Below are positions 1 through 12,300 of a stretch of 64,000 bases of DNA, piece after piece; the stretch's first letter is position 1, and every line of letters begins with the position of its first letter. A program made the translations under genes and the position numbers. Under the pieces are notes generated by a model that worked only from the letters and a program-made list of their open reading frames with translations, was not told the origin of the DNA and made no database searches. The DNA lies in NCBI RefSeq assembly GCF_040436345.1, contig NC_133230.1, positions 16,130,197 to 16,194,196 of the forward strand, read 5' to 3'. Source of the stretch: Pagrus major. Taxonomy: Eukaryota; Chordata; Actinopteri; Spariformes; Sparidae.

Positions 1-513
1 CAGACTATTTGTGATGTCACAAATCATGCTAATAGCCCCGCCTCCTAAAATCAGATTTTCAGTGAGCACAGAGAAAATGTACACTTTCAGCAACAAATGC
101 GAAAACAACCATCTTGTGTCAAACTCTACACAAACATCATTCTACACAATGAAACTCAAACATTCAACTGCAGGAACAAGAAGAAAAACATATCCTTGAC
201 TGGAGAGGGACTTTAACGGAGTATCATCCTTTACCTGCTTGGAGAGGATTAGTGGATATTTGCCGGAAAAAAATTGAAAACACGTCGGTAAACATGTTAC
301 TGATATGATAAGTATCAACATCTGGTGACATGCCAGATACTTCAATTAACGTTTCATAACTATGTTGATAAAAAATGTAATCCAGGTGGCTTTACATTGT
401 TGACAACATTCTTTTGCTGTTGCCAAGTGGTTCTTTATAAACATATGTTCTTGGAGACAGGGTCGCCTAATGGGACTGTTGTTCTGATAGAACTCAAGTG
501 GAGGCAGAAACCT

Positions 514-515
<2 letters not shown>

Positions 516-589
<74 letters not shown>
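516..589. repeat. (GT)37 microsatellite
   Basis: An uninterrupted GT dinucleotide run of about 37 units. It explains the Cys-Val and Thr-His open frames on both strands here, so no gene is called. The surrounding 1-880 bases show nothing else I can support. Confidence 0.97.
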
Positions 590-593
<4 letters not shown>

Positions 594-879
594 TGTATGG
601 TGTTTGTATTTGTGTTTTCCACACATTTTGCATCCAGTGGCATGCTTCGTTATCTCCTCACACACTTTAATGAGCCATTTCTTCAGGATTGGACCAATTA
701 GTCTCAGTAATCTGGTCAATTTAGCCATTCTGCTTTCTCCCTTAGGGTTTTCAACCTCTGGAAATCACGCTCCCGCTCTCCCATTCGATGGATAAGCACT
801 GAATGGGGGTGGAGCAGAGGGGGCTTATGTATGACGGTCGGTAGGGGTGGTGATGGGGGAAGCGGGGGAGCTATCGGAC

Positions 880-1440
880 GTTCAATATCATAATGGTGCA
901 TTACAGCTGCGAGTGCTCCCTAAGCGCTGCGGCTAGCTACACCCCAGGTCAGGCTGAGTATCATTTAGCTGTGATAGAAGCATCTGTGCTTTGAGCGGCG
1001 GGCCTCTCTCCCACAGGCATTACCGTTTAATTGCTGGTGTAGCGGGTACGCAGGGTTAGCAAGGGTTATCCTTAATGCGAGGCAGCCCGGTTACAACCAT
1101 GTATCACCATCGCTCTTTTCTCCATTAGACTGAGCCGAGTGTCTCGGTATCGATCTTCAGGACTCATTTACATCCAATAGTCCGCACAATTATTAGAGCT
1201 TTTAATGAAGATTTGAAAATCTGCGCCTGGATCTGGCGTGACCTCGGCATGAAGACATGTGGTCCGTTGCCTTATGCACCTTCGCCGTGACCCTCGCTCC
1301 ATTCTGTCTCATTATGTGGTGACATCGGTGCGGCAAGCATAACTTCAATCTAGCATAATTAGCCCGTAGCTATAATTAAGGCACCTCTCGTGGCTCTTCA
1401 CTATCTGATTGTTTTGCTGTGGTGTGCTGTGTTATTAACT
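880..1440. other. Candidate conserved non-coding element (no gene)
   Basis: A stretch of complex sequence without simple repeats or known transposon ends, and with no sustained open frame. It carries several homeodomain-type TAAT/ATTA cores, for example around 1,353-1,380, mixed with GC-rich blocks. That texture is often seen in vertebrate developmental enhancers. This is an inference from composition only; conservation could not be tested. Bases 1,441-2,100 hold nothing I recognise. Confidence 0.3.
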
Positions 1441-2109
1441 TTGCAAGAAGAAGAAGAAAAAAAAACACTCCCGCTTGGCTCTTGTTCCTCTGCTGATTGT
1501 TTCTTAAGTAAGATGCTCACTTAAACTTAAATGCTTTCAGTGTACATGTTGGGTAATTCTCTTCCAGTTTGTTTCTCGTAGTTTACTTTTGTCCCCTGTG
1601 CATAGGACACGGAGAAACAAAGCGTATTACGGCTCGATATGCAATTGTTCAGGTCTAAATAAAGGAAAGGTAAAGTTATAAAGGAATAATGAGATACCAG
1701 TTAATCTTTTTTGGCCAGTGGTCGCTCCGACACATCATCTTTCACTCCGCGGCTGTTTAGGTGTACATAAATGACTCTCTTTATCAAAGTATACAGTGGC
1801 GAAATGAGCAGTTAATTGAGATACAGAGTGTTTGTCTTGGACCGAATACACTAACATCATATCGACCGCAAGGCCTTGTTTATGTCACATTTGACTGAGC
1901 ATGATCAATTCTGTCCTGGCACTTTGATTGATCACCAATATGCTGTCACAAGTATTGATTAGGGCTATGGTTAGAATAATGCCACCGTCTTTAAATGGAC
2001 TGCATGAAGAAGAACGTGCTGAGCTGGCCTGATTTGTCTCTGGAAGATCCCTTCTCCCGCTACAGTCTTCCTCTCTTTCCTCTCTGTCACAGTTATTTCC
2101 TCTAAGCAT

Positions 2110-2480
2110 TTCCTGAATCTCCTTATTTCAGCACCTCTCTTCCTCTCCTCTCTAAATTCTCTCCCATAAACGTCCCCTTTTTTCTCCACGTCTCCCTCCA
2201 GGCCTCGGTCTCTCCCTCTCGCACACAAACACACACTCTCTCCTCTCTGTCTTTGCTCATTATCCCTCCTTCCCCAACTTCTTGACTTGTCATTTTTCCA
2301 AAGCCTCTCCCAGATCTCCTCTGTGCATCTGTGAATTGTCTCTCTCCATAGCTGTGCCCCTGTACAGCCACACTCCTCACTCCATCCATCTCTGTCTCTC
2401 TGCTGCCTCTCCCCACTCCCCTCATCCATCTCTCCTGCTCCCTTATTCATATCCTCTGAGCTTTCTCTCCACTTCTCTTT
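2110..2480. repeat. Pyrimidine-rich (CT) low-complexity tract
   Basis: A long tract dominated by C and T on the plus strand. It creates long but meaningless Arg/Glu-rich frames on the minus strand and Ser/Leu/Pro-rich frames on the plus strand. Similar tracts occur at about 4,135-4,440, 6,600-6,850 and 12,430-12,800. Confidence 0.85.
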
Positions 2481-2624
2481 GTTGCGTGTCATGGCAACCA
2501 AGTTTCTCCTTGACCCTGTGCAGCGAAGAAACACACACATTACTGTGAAATACGTCAATACGTGACTGTATGATTTCAGAAGGTTATGCATTTTTTAGTA
2601 CTGTCCGTGTTAGTAGTATACTTC

Positions 2625-2658
<34 letters not shown>

Positions 2659-2660
2659 AT
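2625..2660. repeat. (ATCT)n tetranucleotide microsatellite
   Basis: About nine tandem ATCT units, directly visible, ending in a degenerate tail. The sequence from 2,661 to 3,400 shows no gene or repeat I can name. Confidence 0.95.
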
Positions 2661-3399
2661 GTCTATATGTCTATACTATTATTTTCTATCACCACACACA
2701 AACAGACTCACAAGGTGAAAACAGCCGATGTTGTCGAGGCTGATAACAATTACCTTGGAAAAAAGAAATCTACTTACCGGCACCTCTAAAGTGAACTAAT
2801 TATCTCATTTGTTTTATCTGAACAAAAACAACACACAAAAAAACTCATCTTGACAAGATCATCTTGCAATGGAATCACATCAGCCTCGACGCCGTCAACA
2901 CAGTCACGTTAGTCATTAGTAAATTATTACCACAGCCACCTTTAAACTCGGCCTTCGTTTTGATCTCAACTACAGACCTGTCAAGTTTTCTTGCTGCTTC
3001 TTGTATCTTGTACAGTTGTGACGATATTGAATGAACATATAAACACTGGTACTCTAAACTGCTTCTGTGGCGGTTCCCACTACAATAGGTGCCTCCAAGA
3101 TCATGGTTTTTTACAGGGTTGGAAGTTGTAAAAAACCCATTACCAAATGTTTACGCATTGAACTACTTCCTAGCAAACGTTACCATTTGATTATATACAG
3201 TGTGTTTCACGCCTTTCCTATCAATGTCGTGTAACAACATCAAACAGTGATGTTAGCTTGGAAGTGGTTGAATGCTAACGTTAGCTGCCGTCTAACGGGA
3301 ACACAGCAGTATGACATTTAAGCTTCACACCCTGAAAGTGATGTCAAAGGGAAATGGCGGTCGTGTAAACATGGTCTATTCTTTGGATTGTTTCCCGTC

Positions 3400-3540
3400 T
3401 TGATGCTAAGCTAAGTGAAGCTGACCATCTCCCAGCTCCAGCTGCATATTACAGTGTTTTTCTCATCTAACTCTCTGCAACAGAGTGAATAAGAGTGATC
3501 CTGAAACAGTTGAACATTTAAAGGTTATACTAAAACAACA
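3400..3540. mobile_element. Fragment of the TTAA MITE family seen at 47,145
   Basis: The fragment contains GATGCTAAGCTAAG followed by a degenerate block ending in CATCTAACTCTCTGCAA and GTGAATAAG. I recognise this as the internal right half of a common fish MITE whose fuller copy in this window starts at 47,145. The terminal repeat is decayed, so the ends are approximate. Confidence 0.45.
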
Positions 3541-3685
3541 ATAATAGCTATAGAGCTGCAATTGATGAACACCTGTTAATTAATACAATTCTGCAACAGT
3601 ACAAATAATAGAGTGTACAGTAATTTACCACAGTATCTACCACAGCTTAATTATGCAACATTAGAATGGCACTCAGTAGAGGGCA

Positions 3686-4006
3686 TACCTCCGCCAAGGT
3701 CCAAAAGTCCCCTGGAATTCAGTCAAATCTAATCCAATATTATCCTCATCAAATTGTAATCTAGATACCAACCACCTTAATATGCCTGACTTTTTCATTG
3801 AGATTCATGCATTATTCCCTGAGAAACTGACCAAAATGAGAAATCCAGATCCACCCCAAAAGTTAATGGGGTCTATTCTGGGCTGAGACCCATCCTCCAT
3901 CCAAGTTTGGTGGAAGTATGTTCAGTAGTTTTTGTGTAATCCTGCTGACAAACCAACAAACCAACAAACAGACATGGGTGAAAACACAACCTCCTTGGCC
4001 GAGGTA
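3686..4006. mobile_element. Short DNA transposon with CCTCCGCCAAGG terminal inverted repeats
   Basis: The left end reads TACCTCCGCCAAGG (3,686-3,699). The right end, reverse-complemented (4,006-3,993), reads TACCTCGGCCAAGG, so the ends are near-perfect inverted repeats about 320 bp apart. TA at each outer edge would fit a TA target duplication. Near the right end is a GTTTGGTGGAAGTATGTTCA block that I know as common in fish genomes. There is no transposase frame, so it is non-autonomous. Confidence 0.6.
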
Positions 4007-5829
4007 ATAAATGAATAAGGACAGCTTAAGTGAGATGTAAGAGAGCACAGTAAAGTCACATACCTCTATGGACAAATGCATACCATACACAACAGCATGC
4101 TCATACATGCAGCCATGCAGACAAAAGTCCAGTCATTCCCCCTCCTTTTCTTTTCCTCCCTCTTGTGTCTGTCTCCTCTCCTCCCAGCTCTCCCCCCCTT
4201 CCCTCCCTCCCTCACCACAGAACAGGGCCAATTAGAGAACATCCCATGTTCCTTCTTGGCTCAACCAAGACACTCTCCAGGGCCGCTAATTAAACACAAA
4301 CCTTCCCCTTTTTTCTGTCTCTTTCTTCCTCTCTTTCTCTCTCTCTCCCTGCACTGTCACCTCTTTCCATCTGCCTGACATCCTCTCTTCTCTCTCACCC
4401 AGCCTCCTTTTCCTCCCAGCAACCTCTTTCCATCAATTCTCTCGTGCTTCCCTCTTTTCTCAACTCCTGCCTGGTCTTTCATCCCTCGCCCCCTTTGCCT
4501 ATTTGTCATGGTGGAGGTTTGATATTCACATTGGGACAGTCTTCAGAGTCAATCTGTACAAAGCGGCGGACTTGTTATTCTCCTTTGCTAGTGTTAACCA
4601 TGCGCCCTGTGACCTCAGCCGTGTACACTTTAGGAGAATGTCCAGATCTGACAGTGCTGCTCCTTTTTAACAATGTTCCCCTGCAACTACTGTTGCCCAC
4701 TGTCCACAGCTGAGCCCGCTGACACTGACAACCAGCCCTGTTAATGGGCACGTCATAGTTACCCGCAGTACTGCGCTCTCTCTCTCAGTCTCCCTTTTCC
4801 TTTCTCCCCCATCACTTCGCGTCAGAGCAGGATGAAAATATATGCAGCTTCATAGAAATATTCACCTGGCTTGGCAACAAGTCACTCGGCTGTCACTACA
4901 CGTACATTTTGGCAAAGAAAAGCAGACATCTGTCTTTTTTTTTTTTTATTTATGATGGGTTATGTCCAAGAAACTTGATTAGCGAAAGATATTATCCAGC
5001 CGTGATGTTTATTCCCCTGAAGCACAGCTATTTGTTCTTTTTTTTGGCTGCTCTATTAAGTCTCTAATAATCAAGGAGCTATAGAGACCCACCCCCCACC
5101 TGTTTTCTCAATTTTCCTCTTATATCTATACAACTTTGAAGAAAACTTCAGAAACCACCAATGTTTTGTTATGGCATCATTTTCATATCCTCTATCATAG
5201 GGAAGCACACCCTGTTGAGCACTGTTTCTATGTTAAAGGCTCCCCCGATTGCCTCAATAAAAGGAAAAAAATATCTCATGAGCAAATCTTTCATTTCCAA
5301 GGCGAAATCAGGGCAACAAGAGATCCCTGCCAAGCGAGAAAGGAACAGCTGGAGATGCTCATTCTGATTCATGTGCTGCAAACTAGTTTCTTGTTTTGGA
5401 CTGATGGAGGTAATTAGTCGTGATTTTCAGGGATGGACTAACTCCAGGAAACAAGAGAAATATGAATTTGCTGATGTGGTGGTGTGATCCATCTCCCGGT
5501 CAGTCACACTCTGTTTACCCAGCAGACACAAAATGAATGGCTAACAGTGGTTACCAGCATGGAGGTGGAAAAAAAACATAATGTCTGCTTGTTTCATAAA
5601 ATCTTGCTCTCGTTCTGTTTCCAGGGATTTCTCTTGTCATTGTGAAACGGCAGCACATTCTCACTCCCAACTCTTTAAACGCTAAGCTTCAACTTGTGAT
5701 GCACTGCCTAACCCCCTCTAGTGTCAGTTTTGCACGTGAAGGGCTCCGAGGTCAAGTTAGCAATAATATAAACGTCTGCAAACTTCCGACAAGCAGTTCA
5801 CATATTATGACACATTATGACTTTTGAAG
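4007..5829. other. Intergenic, no gene seen
   Basis: A CT-rich tract at about 4,135-4,440 is followed by complex AT-rich sequence with ATTA/TAAT cores and T runs at about 4,938 and 5,038. Open frames are short, have no recognisable motif and overlap on both strands. Confidence 0.6.
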
Positions 5830-6180
5830 TGAAAACATGGTTTGGTCAGGTTCAGACACAAAAAAACACTTGGTTAGGGTTAGGAGTTAGCGGGAAATTG
5901 TCCAGAGCACTCCTTCAAAATATCCAGTGGTGTCACGCTTACAAATGTTGAAACGCAGTCTTGAACTGAGGTCAGTGGCTTGCCTGTAACTCCATCACCA
6001 TCCCATTCACCTCCTGACATCAAAGTCAGGTGATAAGCATGTAATGTGAACGTGATATGATATTTTGTAGACATGTCGATATGGTATGTAGAAGGTATAC
6101 AGTACATGTCAGTGGTTTGCAGAAATGTTCACTCCCAACATTTTATTCTGGCGACTGGGAGAAAAGGACGCTTCAGGTTT
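5830..6180. mobile_element. Dispersed fish repeat, copy 1 (GGTTAGG...AAGCATGTAATG family)
   Basis: It shares ordered blocks with the copy at 34,615-35,040: TTGGTTAGG near the start, then CCATCACCATCCC, then GATAAGCATGTAATG, then GGTTTGCAGAAATGTTCAC and TTCTGGCGACTGGG. The shared order over about 350 bp shows common descent. A related fragment lies at about 60,480-60,545. The class is not certain; it has no coding capacity. Confidence 0.6.
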
Positions 6181-9059
6181 TCCTGTGCAGCCCTCAATCA
6201 TACGCTGGCTTCCTAAGTTGGCACTCAGTCATCAAACTTTAAGAACCTCTGATGTATAGGATGCATGAAAATGAAATAAAATGTTACAAAATTAGTCATA
6301 TTTTCTGGGGTGGACTTGCTGACTTTATATCGAATTTCTTCTGATGGTCACTGGCTGCAGTTCAACACTGTTATTAACCACTCCATCAATAGTTATAAAA
6401 GTGTGCCGCCAGTGACGTCCAGTAAATATACACATCCCAGAGGGCTGCGAGTGCAGGGTGGGAGGGAGGGAGAGAGAGATTGTTCTGGGTCTCACTCTGT
6501 CAACAATTGATTGATAAAAGGTTTTGTTTTCATGACGCCACCCAGATCACCCAACAGCCTCTCCCTCATTCAATCCCCAGTCCCTGAAGCAAAACTAATC
6601 CTAACTAAACTCCCAGGATTCCTCCCATCTCCCATCCCACTCCTCTTTCTCTCACTCCCCCATGTTCTGTCATTCCTGAAGTGGCACTAATCCTCCCCCC
6701 TTCTCTCTTTTTCTCGTCCTCTTCCCTCCCCTCCGTGTTTTTATGATCTGTCGTTACCGGAGCAAAACTAATCTCCACCCCACACTCTCCTCCCTCCTTC
6801 TCTTCTCCGTGGTGGCTCCTTGCCTCTTTTATCCGTCCTCCCTCCTTCCTACTTCTTCTTCTGACACCCCACTGTTATTCACCTCAGACCATAACTGTAT
6901 TTACCTCCCTCCTCCTCCACCACCACAGCACATCTCTGCTGCTCTCTACGGGCAAAGTTATATTGACAGCCAAGCCTTTGGACAAAAGGCTCAGGTGAAA
7001 GCCGCCGCCATGTATGTGATGTTCCCCCTCAAAACATCTTACACAAATAGACTTCATCTGACACTTTGTATCCAAGAGCTGTACTAGAAGGAAGAAGATG
7101 TACCATGTAATAGTCTTCTCCCACCTTTCAAATAGGAGACAGTGGCAGTGCAGCAGGAATAAAAGCAAAGGCAAAGATTTTTTTTTTTTTTTTTTCATAC
7201 CTGCAGCCTTGCTGGATTCAAACATACTCTGACGTCTCATTCATACACTGAGATACAGTCATGAGTCCTGACAATACAGACAGCCACACACACACACACA
7301 CACACACACGCGAATACTCATGTATTTGTATTAAAAGAGGCCCTGCAATAGCTGTATCTCAGTCCTTGGAGGGAGAGTGGACACAGAGAGAGCACAAGGC
7401 TGTCAGCTCGTTCCTCACAGCTCTGCCACGAATGCGTATATCTGCTGTAGCCGCATAATTACAGAGTTATCAGAGCCTTTTCTCAGGTCCTCAGCTACCG
7501 ACAGCATATGAAAAGACCCCAATTAAGCAATTATCTTTAAAGGTAGGGGCTAATTCAGTCATTTGAGCTCCAAAGAAGCATTGAGAAGGAGACCACAGTG
7601 GCTGACAGCTAATTCAGAAAGTGGAGGCTAAAAGCATTAAGGCTCAGATAATAATACAAAAAAAAAATTGGAGAAGGCTTGTCATCATGTAACGCTCTGA
7701 AAAATTGCAATAGCCGCGCCAAAAATGTCAGAGTCTTGTCAGGAAAGATTATAGCCTAATATGCATGCTGCGGACATTCATGCCACTTTGTCATACGTGT
7801 CTATTCTCCCCCATGGTTATCATAACACTGGAGTTCAATTCACTTTAATTCCTAGATATGCCACTAATAGTACAACACTGGACAATTGAGTATGGACGTT
7901 TTCCAGCTCTAACAAGTCAATAGAGCGCCCTATCTGCAGCATGCCACCTTTCAGCTCGGCTGTTTAGCGGTGGCTAAATGCTGCTGTCATTTTTTACAAT
8001 TAGTTTCTCACACTCTCGCGCCTTTCACTCTCCGTCTTTGTCACTCTCGCTGATGTGACAAGCCCTCCTCCCAAACACTATCCTCTCGCTCGCAAGTCAC
8101 CACAGCAGTTTCACAATTTTCCTCCGATGAATAAAAAAGGAGAAATTGTTGTGAAATTGTGCATGTTTTAAACCCAACTGCCCTTTTGTACCTACAATTT
8201 TTGCTTTTTTTATTCCAGTCTGCGCCTTCCTGATCACTTGAGCACCACTTGTCCATAACTGCCGTGTGCGAGCTTGCGTGAGGAGACAGTGTTGGTCTGC
8301 TTTGTTGTGTCCAGAGCCTTCTGTGCATCTCCACGGTTGTATCAATCTCAATTGTCTGCGTTATACCGTTTGTCAATGTGTCTACACTACTAGGGCAAAG
8401 TGAAGTGATAGACGACTTGACTACCTTCGCGCCTCTTGAGCTTACAATATATGGGGAAGGAACTGACAATTGCAGTTGTGGCTTTTTATAACTTTGTGGT
8501 GCTGAAGTATATTCTAACTCCATGCTAGAGAGAGACTGACTGTCGGATGTAGAGCTAGAGCTCTGCCGAATGTCTTTTTCATTTCGACAACAGCGCTCTC
8601 GCTCGTTCTGACAATAATCAACACAATGATAGCCAGACATATTGTGATGCATTATTCATTTTTGTCTGTGTCTGATTACCCGCTACCATTTGACAACCAT
8701 CACACTCAAATGTGTTTGGATTACAGGCAGTGAGGAGTGAAAAGGGGAAAATGGCTCATATATTGCCTATCTATCATGCAAAGGGGGTCCTTTAGAGCAG
8801 CGGGGGAACAGAAGTAAAGATTCACCGACTCACTGGGAGTATAGTTCATAAACACAAGCTCCGGTTTGACACAATGTCTATCCTGAGGGAGGATAAGTAC
8901 CCTCACGAGTGGTCAATAAGTCAGACAGTGCTCCATAATCCACAAAAAGATAAATCCACTGTGCCAAAGCAATTCATAATGTGTGAGTTGTGTGGGGTCA
9001 TTTAACCATTTCCATTGATTACTGTCATTTTGGAAGAGTGTTGCCGTCAAGGGACCTGA
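6181..9059. other. Intergenic, no gene seen
   Basis: Contains a CT-rich tract (6,600-6,850), a poly-T run near 7,180, a (CA)12 repeat at 7,285-7,308, and an AT-rich complex block at 7,440-8,040 that may be regulatory. The minus strand has a 203-codon open frame (8,041-8,652) without recognisable domain, splice context or promoter; I do not call it a gene. Confidence 0.55.
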
Positions 9060-9370
9060 ATGGAGGGGCTACTTAAGACTGGACACGCTGATCAATAGAG
9101 CAGTCTCCAGGTCCAGACGGCATCTCACACATCAAGGCCATGTGGAAGTCCTCCCCGGCCCTCCTCCAGCTGGATCAATACACCATCCGTAGTCACAAAC
9201 GCACGCACTGCATTTGCTCCCAACATCCCATCAACAGGTGCAGTTTAATATGCCTCGTTTATACGAGTGAGACATTGAATGAGTCCAGATTGAGTCGCCT
9301 TGTTCTACATAAAGAGAGCAGTCAGACGCTTCGACCGCCACCTCGCCAGTGCAAGAAATATACTAATGTT
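9060..9370 (+). mobile_element. Possible decayed LINE reverse-transcriptase fragment
   Basis: At about 9,102-9,127 one plus-strand frame reads S-P-G-P-D-G-I-S. This matches the PGPDGI motif at the start of the reverse-transcriptase domain of non-LTR retrotransposons. The flanking translation does not continue recognisably into an RT domain, so this is either a very degraded remnant or coincidence. Confidence 0.25.
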
Positions 9371-12300
9371 TGAAAGACCCCTAAAGGATCTGCCAAGGTT
9401 GAAAATAAAGATAAAGCGCTCGGTCGATCCTAAAATTGATTTATAACACACCTCTCTCACAACGAGCTCTTGAAAATACATGAGCCGGTGCCACAGTGTT
9501 TAAAGCTGATTCCATTTTGAGCCTTATTCCCTTTGAATGGAGTCTCAGGACGTAATCCAAAAATATGGCTGGATAATATTCCTGTCAGCCTTAAAGCCAC
9601 CTCCAGGGGTATGATGGAGTGGAAAGTAGGAGACCCTGAAGTGCTATGTGCTGTGTTTACAGTGCAGCATTATAAGGACAGGCAGCTTGACCCCTGCTGC
9701 TTATATCGACAGACGTTACTGATTTTTCTGCTGTAGGACTCAGTGCGCCACCAGCATTCCCAACAGGCCAGCTCGTGAAAGAACTCTCTCTGCCAATCTC
9801 AGTATCCTCTCAACAGGGCCGATTCGTAAAACAAGCCCTTACACAAACGTAAAGTCCAGTGAGCACAGTCTGCGAGGTGAGATCAATACGGCTAACCGGC
9901 GACGTGCTCGTGACCAAACATCTTAAAATCGTATGACCAGACTTACTGCTCAGCCCAGATCAATGTCTGACCGGCTGACTCCATTAGAGGACCATTTTAT
10001 CAACAGGAGTGATGGTGGAGCCGGCTCAGGTTTTGACCTTGTTCAGTAGGTTTTGGTTGCACTAAAGTGGATGAACTCATTTAAGATCTTGGTGGGAACT
10101 CCTGCTTTTTTTTTACTGACTCAGCTATTGAGTGTTCAGGGGAAACAAGGACAAGATGAGGAAGGTGCATTCAAAATGCTACATTAAACCAGGCAGACAC
10201 TGCGGATTAAGACCGACTTTAACTGGGAACGGGAAGTTTAACCAAGACTATCTTTATTCTGTCCATCATTGGCATTTCTCTCTCTCCCACTTCCTTCATT
10301 ATCAGCTGACTGGACACTTGCAAAAGAAAGAAGGGGTGTCATTCATATACAGTAGCCTTCATTAACCAATAAAGTTGAGTGTGCATGGTGTGACACACTG
10401 TATTGTATGTATTTTACTGGTCACAGGAGGAGTATTCCCCACCCAGCTCGAAGTGATGTAAGATGAAGCCCACTATTAAAATTATATTAATAATCTTTTT
10501 GGTATGTAACAAAGTTTTTCCCAGAAAACTTTAATCCGACTATACTGATTCTGCGTTGCTTCAGATAAAATGCAGAATGACTTCAGAATCCAGGAAAACC
10601 TCCGAAGATGTCGCCCTTACAAAGTGTCGATGACTTTGCTCAGAGGTCTCTGTTTTTGCAACATGGTTATCAATCCATTTTAAGCATATTGCCACGGTTC
10701 AATAACATTAATGTGGTGTTAAACACGGCTCCTTGGAAGTTTAATTTATGACCTCATTTAGTCTTGCAGCTCTAATTCTCTGTAAAATTGGGACTGTTAA
10801 ACACTAGACTGAGAATGTGATTATTTTATATCTTATCTAAGAAGACTGCCACGACTAAATGTCTTAAAAGCAATTTTAGTTAAAGTGTAGTAGGGTTGAA
10901 ATTTGGGCAATACTTGAATCACTTTCTTTAGATTGCAGGTTGATAGATGAGACAGTTGCCTGAATGGATATAGATACAGTACTTTGTCATTTCATATTGA
11001 AAGATCTCTTATTACATTTGGAAAGAGATTTTTAAATACAGAATGAGGACATTGTAATGTGTTTGTAGACACATACTATGTTAACTTGTTGAAACGAAGC
11101 GGCTAGTTTGCCGATCTTTACAAACACAGCAAAGAAAATACAAACAATTAAAATGTAACGTCATGCCATACATTGTTAGAAAGCTTAGATTCTCATGATC
11201 CTATTCATGAAAAACCATTTCAAAATAAAACCACACCAGAAAGGTACAATCAACAAACAAACTAACTAACAAACACACTATCATGTACAGTGTTGCCAAC
11301 TCAACAATAAAGTGTCTGGGTGATTAAATGGTGACAAAATGGTAAAAAAAAAAAAAAAAACTGTGATCACGGATGCGGTTATCTGTAGAAAGACTCTTAC
11401 TTCACAGAAGACGCCACTGTCCTTCTACACCAGAGATCCTGAGATGGCAGTCGTTTTATTGACAACTCATTTGAGCAGATATTGGGGTCTATGCCCGCCC
11501 TAGAGCCTGCAACAGCCAATGAGTGATTGTGTAGACAAGCGACCCGCTCTCTCTTCTCTTTCTTCTCTCCTGAGCCACTTACACACCAGCCTCTGGATGA
11601 TTGATTTATTATGTTAAGTGTTCATTTTGAGTGATATCGTAATCAAATTTGAACTTGGACCATGTGAGGATATATGATGTGGACCTGTTGTGTTTTCTAG
11701 CTAACAGGGACAGTTACAGGTCATCTGCAGGGTTATTCTAGCATGAAAAGTCTTTTTAATGTCCTGAAATGACTTTGTACTTATAGAGTATTTAAGGCCC
11801 TTTTGAAGAAGTTAAAGCAACTTGTGACAAGGTTACGTAAAACTTTGCAGGGGAGCCAACAAGCTGTCACAGTGACTGAAGTTGGCTTTCTTACTTTCAT
11901 TTAGTGGAGAGAAAAAAAATATGACATGTGAGAAACTCACAGCGGGCATTTTTCATATATTGCATTAAGACTTGAAACAAGCCATTTTCCATTTCCTTTT
12001 GTCTTCTGTAATGTGCTCAGCAGTGCGCTTTTGCCTCGGGACTGATCCCACCAGGAGCTTTAATTTAATATATGACACTCATTTTCGCCACAATTGCCCT
12101 TCTGGCCTCAAGGTCTCATGTCATGCGTCTTCGGAAGTCGGGGATCATTTCATATTTTCATTTTCTCCTGACAGTATCAGTCTGACGCAAATCGGTAAAT
12201 CACATTAACTAAATTATACATTTTGTGAAATGTATTATTCAAAGATTAATTTATCACAGACAGTTTGTTGTTTCACAGAATATTAACCTTAGAATGAATC

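Noticed and set aside
325-795. 156-codon plus-strand frame and partner minus-strand frames
   Set aside because: Created by the (GT)37 microsatellite: both strands of any frame stay open through it. No motif on either side.
1971-2591. 206-codon minus-strand frame rich in Arg and Glu
   Set aside because: It is the translation of a CT-rich tract. The low-complexity composition is shared by overlapping frames.
8041-8652. 203-codon minus-strand frame, Ser/Thr/Cys-rich
   Set aside because: Longer than most chance frames here, but it has no recognisable domain, no promoter or splice context, and several competing frames overlap. Conservation or RNA evidence would be needed.
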